Source: Roseivivax halodurans JCM 10272
Lineage (GTDB): Bacteria > Pseudomonadota > Alphaproteobacteria > Rhodobacterales > Rhodobacteraceae
Direction: 5' to 3'
NCBI RefSeq assembly: GCF_000521785.1
Contig: NZ_JALZ01000015.1
Location: forward strand, 1 to 64,000
Length of the DNA stretch: 64,000 nt
Positions 36,853 through 43,434 of this stretch are shown one piece after another. The stretch's first letter is position 1, and each line of letters opens with the position of its first letter. The notes beneath the pieces are model-generated. The model saw only the letters and a program-made list of their open reading frames with translations, did no database searches and was not told the DNA's origin. The position numbers and the translations under genes are program-made.

Positions 36853-38283
36853 ATGACTGTCGACTTCAAGAACCACACCGTCGAGAAGATCGGGGGCACG
36901 TCCATGTCCCGTCTCGACGAGCTGCTCGACCCGCTCTTCAAGGCCTCCGAGCCCGATTACGGCCGCATCTTCGTCGTGTCGGCCTTCGGCGGCATTACCG
37001 ACGCGCTGCTCGAGCACAAGAAGACCGGCGAGAAGGGCGTCTACGCCGAGTTTGCCAACGAGACCGAGGAGCACGGCTGGATGGCCGCGCTCTCCAAGGT
37101 CGACAAGGCGATGCGCGAGGCACATGAACGCCTGCTCGAGCACAAGGCCGACCGGCAGGACGCCGACGACTTCGTCCGCGACCGGATCGAGGGCGCGCGC
37201 AACTGCCTGATTGACCTGCACCGCCTCTGCTCCTACGGGCATTTCCGCCTTTCCTCCCACATGGCCGAGACGCGCGAGCTGCTCTCCGGCCTAGGCGAGG
37301 CGCATTCGGCCTTCGTCACCACCAAGCTCCTGAACCGCAACGGCGTGAACGCGCGCTTCGTGGATCTCTCGGGCTGGCGCGACGACCGGGTGATGTCGCT
37401 CGAGGAGCGCATCCTCGACGGTCTCGACGAGATCGACCTCGACAGCGAGATGCCGATCGTCACCGGCTACGCGCAATGCGCCGAAGGCCTGATGAACAAG
37501 TTCGACCGCGGCTATTCCGAGGTCACGTTCAGCCAGATCGCGGCGCTGACCAAGGCGCGCGAGGCGATCATCCACAAGGAGTTCCACCTCTCCTCGGCCG
37601 ATCCCAAGCTCGTCGGCGCCGAGAATGTACGCAAGCTCGGCCACACCAATTACGACGTGGCGGACCAGCTCTCGAACATGGGGATGGAGGCGATCCACCC
37701 CACGGCGGCCAAGGCGCTGCGCCAGGCCCAGGTGCCGCTGCGCATCACCAATGCCTTCGAGCCCGAGGATCCCGGCACCCTCATCGACGAGGAGGAGGCC
37801 GAGAAGGGCGTCGCCGAGATCGTCTGCGGGGTCGACGTCTACGCGCTCGAACTCTTCGAGCAGGACATGGTCGGCGTGAAAGGCTACGACGCCAGCACGC
37901 TCGAGGTGCTGACCGATCACGGCCTGCGCATCGTGTCGAAGACCTCGAACGCCAACACGATCACCCATTACGTGGACGCGCCCCTCTCGGCGCTCCGCAC
38001 GGTGGAGCAGGAGCTCAAGGAGATCTATCCGAGCTCCGAGATCAACATCCGCTCCTCGGCCATCGTGTCGGTGATCGGACGAGACCTGCGTGGCCTGCAC
38101 GTTCTGGAGCGCGGCCTCGGCGCCCTGCGCGAGGACGGCGTCGACGTCATCTCGGCGCACCAGACGACGCGCACGGTCGATGCGCAGTTCGTCGTCGATC
38201 GCGACGACCGGGACCGCTGTATCAAGGCGCTCCATGACACGTTCATGGGCAAGGACGGCCAGGCGGCAAAACTCGTGGCCTGA
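36853..38283 (+). CDS. ask: ectoine-specific aspartate kinase
   Basis: A 476-residue aspartate kinase of the Ask_Ect class that supplies aspartyl phosphate for ectoine. It begins with the ATP loop KIGGTSMSRLDELL (residues 12-25) and ends in two ACT-like domains (about 330-470). Its divergence from lysine/threonine-pathway enzymes and its place in the ect operon match a feedback-released kinase. It starts 13 bases after ectC with GGGAGG upstream and is followed by a strong terminator. Confidence 0.95.
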   Translation: MTVDFKNHTVEKIGGTSMSRLDELLDPLFKASEPDYGRIFVVSAFGGITDALLEHKKTGEKGVYAEFANETEEHGWMAALSKVDKAMREAHERLLEHKADRQDADDFVRDRIEGARNCLIDLHRLCSYGHFRLSSHMAETRELLSGLGEAHSAFVTTKLLNRNGVNARFVDLSGWRDDRVMSLEERILDGLDEIDLDSEMPIVTGYAQCAEGLMNKFDRGYSEVTFSQIAALTKAREAIIHKEFHLSSADPKLVGAENVRKLGHTNYDVADQLSNMGMEAIHPTAAKALRQAQVPLRITNAFEPEDPGTLIDEEEAEKGVAEIVCGVDVYALELFEQDMVGVKGYDASTLEVLTDHGLRIVSKTSNANTITHYVDAPLSALRTVEQELKEIYPSSEINIRSSAIVSVIGRDLRGLHVLERGLGALREDGVDVISAHQTTRTVDAQFVVDRDDRDRCIKALHDTFMGKDGQAAKLVA

Positions 38284-38309
38284 CCCCGTCCGACGATCTG
38301 AACCACCTC

Positions 38310-38337
38310 AGGCCCGCCCCCGCGCGGGCCTTTTTTT
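38310..38337 (+). terminator. ectABC-ask rho-independent terminator
   Basis: Stem AGGCCCGC/GCGGGCCT (8 bp) with a 6-base loop is followed by seven Ts. It is the strongest intrinsic terminator in the window. Confidence 0.9.
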
Positions 38338-38394
38338 GCGAAGATGACCCAAGGGCACCGGCCGGCCCCGACGACGATCAGGTCAGCCCCAGTC

Positions 38395-39207
38395 TCAGCC
38401 GTGACGCCGGGCCGCAAGCCAGCGGCGCCAGAGGCTCGCATTGCCACCGAAGACGTTGAGGTCGCAGTCACCGGAGACGCCGGGCACCTGGCCGGTCGAC
38501 GAATACTGCCAGAACGACCATGAGACGTCTGTGAAGGCCTCTTCGGGGTGCCGTGCCACGCTGCGCAACCAGTAATCGACCGGAAGACGGCGGACGTCGC
38601 GGTCGCGCCAGAACTCGATCGGCACGTAGACGATGGGACGTTGCTGGTAATGCTGCGAGACGATCGACAACCAGGTTTCCGCGACACGCCGCACCTCGGC
38701 CTGGGGCGGGCGCGTGACGCAGGTCGGCGAGAACGGGTTCCATTCGAGATCGAGGACGGGCGGCAGGGCGCCGCGGATCCGGGGCACGTTCCGGATGAAC
38801 CAGCGGGCCTGATCCTCGGGGCTGCGACAGCAATAGTAGAAGTGATACCCTCCCGCCGGCACCCCTGCCGCGGCCGCGCCCGCGAAATGCTCGGCGAAAC
38901 GCTCGTCGAGGCGGTCGCCACCCTCCGTCGCCTTCAGGAAGGCGAAATTCACGCCCGCCGCCCCCGCCGCGCTCCAGTCGATGGAGCCTTGGAACTTCGA
39001 GGCGTCGATGCCGTGAACGGCATAGGCCGACGGGGCGGGCCCGCCGCTCCAGGTCGCGACCGGGTCACTGTCGCCGAAGCGGGGCGGGCGCGCCGCCCCG
39101 GGCAGAGGCACGCGGCCCGGCAGGCTGTCCGGCGTGTCGCCCCCGCGGGGGCCGCAGGCGGCAAGCGAGGTCATGCCCAGGCAGGCGGCTCGGCGGGTCA
39201 GTCTCAT
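38395..39207 (-). CDS. GH25 lysozyme-like lipoprotein
   Basis: A 270-residue glycoside hydrolase family 25 protein. A lipoprotein signal (MRLTRRAACLGMTSLAAC) places it in the envelope. The catalytic domain has HGIDASKFQGSIDW (first catalytic Asp), NFAFLKATEG, GYHFYY and PVLDLEWN (second acidic residues), so it should cleave the muramic acid-glucosamine bond of peptidoglycan. The start at 39207 gives the lipobox; an ATG 24 bases upstream is in frame. It is divergent from the PRC-barrel-like gene. Confidence 0.88.
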   Translation of the reverse strand: MRLTRRAACLGMTSLAACGPRGGDTPDSLPGRVPLPGAARPPRFGDSDPVATWSGGPAPSAYAVHGIDASKFQGSIDWSAAGAAGVNFAFLKATEGGDRLDERFAEHFAGAAAAGVPAGGYHFYYCCRSPEDQARWFIRNVPRIRGALPPVLDLEWNPFSPTCVTRPPQAEVRRVAETWLSIVSQHYQQRPIVYVPIEFWRDRDVRRLPVDYWLRSVARHPEEAFTDVSWSFWQYSSTGQVPGVSGDCDLNVFGGNASLWRRWLAARRHG

Positions 39208-39458
39208 CGAGCCTCGCAGGGTCGCGTTCATCGGAGGGTTCAGGATCGGGCAGCGGTCGGCCGCCCCGCAATCAACACGGCAGCGTCATCCCTGGCAAGC
39301 CTCATCTGGACTCCGCCATATGCTCGCTGTCCCGACCGGCCTCCACCGCGATTCCGCCGACCTCCGGTCTTTCTTGGAACATTTGCCCGGGGGGGTCGCA
39401 TTTCTCAATCGAACCGCCCGGCAACGGGCCCGACACAACTGGAACAAGGAGACGCGAC

Positions 39459-39977
39459 ATGACCAAGCGCATCCTGACGACCACTGCCGCCCTCACCTTC
39501 GCCATCGCCGGCGCCGCATATGCGCAGGACGGTGACGAGACCAACGACATGAGCGTGACCAACCAGGCCGCACAGGTCGGCGAAGAAGTCGTCGATACCG
39601 GCCAGGCCGCAGCGCAGCAGACCGTCGATGCCGCACAGGGCGTCGCCAATGCCGCCGGCAACGCCGCCGGTGAAGCCTATGGCGCGGCCAGCAACGTCTC
39701 CGCCCAGCTCGACGCCGCACTCACCGAGGATGCCGTCGTGCGCTCCTCCGACGGCGAGATCATCGGCACGATCTACCGCACCGACCTCGACGGCGACCGC
39801 GTGCTGATCGACGTCGACGGCGAGCTCGAGAACACCATCGACCGCGACGGCATCGAGAATGCCGCGGTCAGCGTCTCCTCGCTGATGGTCGGTAACGAGA
39901 GCCTCATGCTCGACATGACCGCCGCGGAATTCGCGACCGCGCTCGAGACGGGCCCGATCGCCACCTCACGCCGGTAA
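39459..39977 (+). CDS. exported PRC-barrel-like protein
   Basis: A 172-residue protein with a signal peptide (MTKRILTTTAALTFAIAGAAYA), an Ala/Gln-rich helical stretch (about 35-85, rich in QAAQ and NAAG, likely coiled coil) and a C-terminal domain with SSDGEIIGTIYRTDLDGDRVLIDV that looks like a PRC barrel. Such proteins are common in Rhodobacterales and are thought to be stress-related, but no function is established. An AAGGAG ribosome-binding site precedes the start. Confidence 0.75.
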   Translation: MTKRILTTTAALTFAIAGAAYAQDGDETNDMSVTNQAAQVGEEVVDTGQAAAQQTVDAAQGVANAAGNAAGEAYGAASNVSAQLDAALTEDAVVRSSDGEIIGTIYRTDLDGDRVLIDVDGELENTIDRDGIENAAVSVSSLMVGNESLMLDMTAAEFATALETGPIATSRR

Positions 39978-40003
39978 TCTCCCTCGCGAAGAGGCACGTA
40001 TCG

Positions 40004-40031
40004 CGGCCGTCCCGACAGGGGCGGCCGTTTT
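40004..40031 (+). terminator. rho-independent terminator after the PRC-barrel-like gene
   Basis: A 10-bp stem (CGGCCGTCCC with GGGGCGGCCG, one T-G pair) and GACA loop is followed by TTTT. The GNAT gene on the other strand ends 8 bases beyond. Confidence 0.85.
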
Positions 40032-40038
40032 CATGTCG

Positions 40039-40497
40039 TCAGCCCAGATCGCGCCGCATCGTCGCCATGCCGTTGCGCCGCGACAGCTCCTCGTATCCCG
40101 CCGAGAGATAGGCGTTGAGCGCCGGCTCGTTGTCGGTCTCCACCTTCAGCGTGATGGTCAGCGCCTCGAGCCCCCGCGCCGCCTCCTCGACGAGCCGCGC
40201 CATCTCGGCCCCCGCGCCGCCCCGCGCCTCCTCGGCGACGAAGACATAGGTGAGGTGCCGCACCTCCGGTCCGACCCCAACACGGAGCGCGAAGAACCCG
40301 ACCTCACGGCCATCCGCATCGAGGATGTAGAACGACGCATCGTCCGGCTCGTTGAGCCATTTCTCCGACCATTCCTGCGGATCGAACGGATGCTTGGCGT
40401 TGGGATTGACCAGTTCGAGGTCAGCGGGATCGGTCAGCATCTCGCCGAGCGTCACCAGCTCAAACGGCGCGTTCTTGCGGATCGTGAGGTCAGGCAT
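40039..40497 (-). CDS. GNAT family N-acetyltransferase
   Basis: A 152-residue acetyltransferase of the GNAT fold. The acetyl-CoA-binding strand-loop is YVFVAEEARGGAGAEMARLV, followed by LTITLKVETDNEPALNAYLSAGY, the usual alpha4-beta7 end. The substrate is unknown. The ATG at 40497 is set by AGGAG 7 bases upstream. It is the last gene of a minus-strand run after the DNA-repair cassette, 60 bases downstream of the UdgX gene, and could be co-transcribed with it. Confidence 0.88.
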   Translation of the reverse strand: MPDLTIRKNAPFELVTLGEMLTDPADLELVNPNAKHPFDPQEWSEKWLNEPDDASFYILDADGREVGFFALRVGVGPEVRHLTYVFVAEEARGGAGAEMARLVEEAARGLEALTITLKVETDNEPALNAYLSAGYEELSRRNGMATMRRDLG

Positions 40498-40557
40498 CGG
40501 GCATCTCCTGTCGCATCGGGCGTGCCCTTGCCACGGATCGCGCCGCGCCCGCAACCG

Positions 40558-42039
40558 TCAGGCCATGCCCTGCAGGAGCCGCGCCGCCGCGCCCAGATCC
40601 TCGCGGAACGCCGCCCGCTCCGCCTCGGCCCGGCCCGCATCGGGGATGCGCAACAGGTACGAGGGATGCATTGTCAGCAGCACGGGCGTTCCGTCCTCGG
40701 CCTCCTCGATCCGCCCCCGCCGCTTCAGGATCCCCTTCCCCGTCCCGGTCAGCGCCTCGGCGGCCGTCGCCCCCATCGACAGGATCAGCTTCGGCGCGAC
40801 CAGCTCGCGTTCGAGGTCGAGCCACCAGCGGCAGCGCTCCACCTCGCCCGCATCGGGCTTCGAATGGATGCGCCGCTTGCCCCGCGGCGCGTACTTGAAG
40901 CCCTTGACCGCGTTGGTGACATAGGCCGCCCCGCGGTCGAGCCCCGCCGCCTCCGCGCTCTCGTCCAGAAGCCGCCCCGACGGTCCGACGAAGGGCCGCC
41001 CGGAGAGGTCCTCGTGATCCCCCGGCTGCTCGCCCACGATCATCAGCTCCGCCGAGACCGGCCCCTCCCCCGGCACCGGCGCCGTCGCCTTCGGGCAGAT
41101 TCCGCAGCGGGCGCAGGCGCCGATCTCGCGATGAAGCCGCCCGAGCGCATCGTCGGGCTCCGCCTCGGCCAGGAGCGCCCGCGTCCGCTCGCGCACCTTC
41201 TCGGCCCGCCCGTGCGGTACCGCGGCAGGCGCCGTCTCCGCCATCTGCCGCACCCGCGCCTCCGCCCCCGCGACGAGCCCCGGGATCAGCTCCGCCTCGG
41301 GCAGGTTCTTCCAGTACTTCTTCGGCATCTCGGCGCACATCGCCTTCACCATCAGCCGCGCCGGGTTGAAGATCGACGCGTAATAGGTCCGCCACAGCTC
41401 CTCGGTCGCATCCTCCGGCGGCCGGGCCACGTCACCCGTCTCCTCGAAGCTGAGACGCCCCTCCACGAACCGCGCCGTCACCCCAGGCGTCGCGATCACC
41501 CAGTCCATGTCGCCGAAGCGCTTGGCAAAGAACGGCGTGCCCCGCTCGACGCAATTGTGCTCGGGCTCGAACCACGCCGCGAAGGCGCGCCGCGCGCCCG
41601 TCCCCTCGACCTCCCGGAACCGCACGAAGGCATGCATCTTGTGGATGTCGCGCCCGACCGCCTTGGCCTGCCGCAGCACGCATCCGACATCGGCATCCGC
41701 CCGGTCCCCCCAGACCGCCTCGCCCCGCGACAGCCGCAGCACCAGCCGGTAGCCCCGCGCGAAGCGCTCGCGGTCCGAATGGCACATCGCGCTCTCGATC
41801 GTGTCGACCGCCGCCTTCGGCAAGCGCAGCCGCGTCCCCGCTTCTTCTTGGCGAAAATACTCCGGGGTCCGGGGCAGCGCCCCGGTCCTGCCCTCGCCAC
41901 CCGCGGCGAAGAGATCCCCCGACGCGCCCCCGACCGACCAGATCACCTCCTCCGCCGGCACGCCCGCCGCCGCCAGCGCCCGCGCCTCGCGCCGCCACGC
42001 CGCGACCGTCCCGACACGCGGCAGTACCACCTGCCGCAT
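40558..42039 (-). CDS. udgX: DUF4130-UdgX fusion, uracil-DNA binding protein
   Basis: A 493-residue two-domain protein. The N-terminal DUF4130 part (about residues 1-240) is the partner domain of the radical SAM repair family. The C-terminal part (about 290-493) is a uracil-DNA glycosylase fold with GEQPGDHEDLSG and the UdgX-type loop GKRRIHSKP. His392 of that loop matches the residue that bonds covalently to uracil-excised DNA in mycobacterial UdgX. Four cysteines (ACARCGICPK and others) suit a 4Fe-4S cluster. Residues about 51-66 are encoded by a dispersed hairpin repeat. The start overlaps the radical SAM stop by one base (TGATG). Confidence 0.9.
   Translation of the reverse strand: MRQVVLPRVGTVAAWRREARALAAAGVPAEEVIWSVGGASGDLFAAGGEGRTGALPRTPEYFRQEEAGTRLRLPKAAVDTIESAMCHSDRERFARGYRLVLRLSRGEAVWGDRADADVGCVLRQAKAVGRDIHKMHAFVRFREVEGTGARRAFAAWFEPEHNCVERGTPFFAKRFGDMDWVIATPGVTARFVEGRLSFEETGDVARPPEDATEELWRTYYASIFNPARLMVKAMCAEMPKKYWKNLPEAELIPGLVAGAEARVRQMAETAPAAVPHGRAEKVRERTRALLAEAEPDDALGRLHREIGACARCGICPKATAPVPGEGPVSAELMIVGEQPGDHEDLSGRPFVGPSGRLLDESAEAAGLDRGAAYVTNAVKGFKYAPRGKRRIHSKPDAGEVERCRWWLDLERELVAPKLILSMGATAAEALTGTGKGILKRRGRIEEAEDGTPVLLTMHPSYLLRIPDAGRAEAERAAFREDLGAAARLLQGMA
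41841..41888 (+). repeat. dispersed hairpin repeat, copy C, inside udgX coding sequence
   Basis: Forty-eight bases: CTTCTTCTTGGCGAAAATAC, TCCGGGGTCC and a hairpin with arms CCGGGGC/GCCCCGG. It matches copy E at 59590 almost throughout. It lies within udgX on the opposite strand and is read in frame as [15 protein letters not shown]. Its length is a multiple of three and contains no stop in this frame. Confidence 0.9.
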
Positions 42040-43271
42040 CAGAAAAGCGCCATCTGCTGCGGCTGCGGCGCGAACCGCGCCCGCAGCGCGTCGGCCTCGA
42101 GCATCCCCCGCGGGCTCCAGCCGCCCGCGACGATGAAGGCCTGCGCGTTCTTCATCACCGCCCCCATCGCCTTCAGGTGCTCGTAGCGCACGAGGCCGCG
42201 CCGCCGCGCCGCGAGGATCCGCCCGACCGTCTTGGTGCCGAAGCCCGGCACCCGCAGCAGCTCCTCCCGGCTCGCCCGGTTCACATCGACCGGGAACCGC
42301 TCGCGGTGCTCCAGCGCCCAGGCGGTCTTGGGATCGACCTCGAGATCGAGCATCCCCGAGCCGCCGCCGATCTCCTCGACCCCGAAGCCGTAGAACCGCA
42401 AGAGCCAGTCCGCCTGGTAGAGCCGGTGCTCGCGCACGAGCGGCGGCGGCTTCAGGGGCAGCGCCTTCGCCGGGTCCGGGATCGGCGAGAAGGCGGAATA
42501 ATAGACCCGGCTGAGGCCATAGGAGGCGTAGAGCCCCGCGCTCTGCGTCAAGATCGTCCGGTCGCTCGCCCCGTCCGCCCCGACGATCACCTGCGTCGAC
42601 TGCCCCGCGGGAGCGAACCGCGCCGGCCGCTTGCCGCGGAAGGACGGGCCCGAGCGCGATTCCTCGCGCCGCATCCGCACGCCCGCCATGGACTGGCGGA
42701 TGTTCTTGGCGGATTTCTCCGGCGCGAACTCCGTCAGCGACTTCTCCGTGGGCATCTCGACGTTGATCGACAGCCGGTCCGCCCATTTCCCCGCCTCGTC
42801 GATCAGCTCCTGGCTCGCCGAGGGGATGGTCTTGAGATGGATGTAGCCGCGGAAATTCTCCTCCTGCCGCAGATTGCGGGCGATCCGCACCATGTCCGCC
42901 ATCGTGTCGTCCGGCGAGCGGATGATCCCCGAGGACAGGAACAGCCCCTCGATGTAGTTGCGCCGGTAGAACTCCACCGTGAGCGAGACGACCTCCTCGA
43001 CCGAGAACCGCGCCCGCTCGACCCGGGACGACGCCCGGTTGATGCAGTACGCGCAATCGTAGATGCAGAAATTCGTCATCAGGATCTTCAGGAGCGAGAT
43101 GCAGCGCCCGTCCGGCGCATAGGCGTGGCAGATCCCCGATCCGCCCGAGGATCCCATGCCCTTGCCGTCCCGCGAGTCGCGCTTCTCACCACCCGACGAG
43201 GCGCAGGAGGCGTCGTATTTCGCCGCGTCCGACAGGATCGCCAGTTTGTCCGTGAGAGTGCGCTTCACCAT
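42039..43271 (-). CDS. putative DNA modification/repair radical SAM protein
   Basis: A 410-residue radical SAM enzyme of the TIGR03916 type. The 4Fe-4S ligands are Cys69, Cys73 and Cys76 in CIYDCAYC, and a helix-hairpin-helix DNA-binding motif lies near the end (RASREELLRVPGFGTKTVGRIL). The N terminus (DKLAILSDAAKYDASC) is typical of the family. The chemistry is unknown. Family members are repeatedly found next to DUF4130/uracil-glycosylase proteins, as here. The start codon stands 2 bases from a doubled LexA box and about 6 bases after a -10, so the mRNA may be leaderless. Confidence 0.92.
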   Translation of the reverse strand: MVKRTLTDKLAILSDAAKYDASCASSGGEKRDSRDGKGMGSSGGSGICHAYAPDGRCISLLKILMTNFCIYDCAYCINRASSRVERARFSVEEVVSLTVEFYRRNYIEGLFLSSGIIRSPDDTMADMVRIARNLRQEENFRGYIHLKTIPSASQELIDEAGKWADRLSINVEMPTEKSLTEFAPEKSAKNIRQSMAGVRMRREESRSGPSFRGKRPARFAPAGQSTQVIVGADGASDRTILTQSAGLYASYGLSRVYYSAFSPIPDPAKALPLKPPPLVREHRLYQADWLLRFYGFGVEEIGGGSGMLDLEVDPKTAWALEHRERFPVDVNRASREELLRVPGFGTKTVGRILAARRRGLVRYEHLKAMGAVMKNAQAFIVAGGWSPRGMLEADALRARFAPQPQQMALF

Positions 43272-43273
43272 AA

Positions 43274-43299
43274 GTTCTTATTAAGTTCTCTCAACGTTC
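43274..43299. promoter_or_regulatory. doubled LexA (SOS) box
   Basis: Three GTTC half-sites at 43274, 43285 and 43296 are each separated by 7 bases, giving two overlapping copies of GTTC-N7-GTTC, the LexA operator known in Rhodobacter and other alphaproteobacteria. They cover the -10 and spacer of the promoter of the radical SAM gene. I found no other GTTC-N7-GTTC when scanning the gene starts of the window. Confidence 0.85.
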
Positions 43300-43306
43300 C
43301 ACTCAA
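43278..43306 (-). promoter_or_regulatory. promoter of the radical SAM-udgX cassette
   Basis: On the minus strand TTGAGT (43301-43306) and TAATAA (43278-43283) are spaced by 17 bases. The expected start site falls on or next to the ATG at 43271. No Shine-Dalgarno sequence fits at the right distance. The LexA half-sites overlap both the -10 and the spacer. Confidence 0.6.
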
Positions 43307-43434
43307 GGGGCATGGGTGCGTCATGTCGCCCGCGATTTTCCGCGTCACGACAGAACCCGGCCGCCGCTTGCTTGCACTCACACCCTCACCGGCTACTTTC
43401 CGCGCGAGCCGAGAAAAATCTGAGAGTTTCATCC

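Noticed and set aside
39376-39400. GGAAC followed by GCATTT, like an EcfG-type stress promoter before the PRC-barrel-like gene
   Set aside because: The -10 does not match CGTT at the required spacing. Not strong enough to call.
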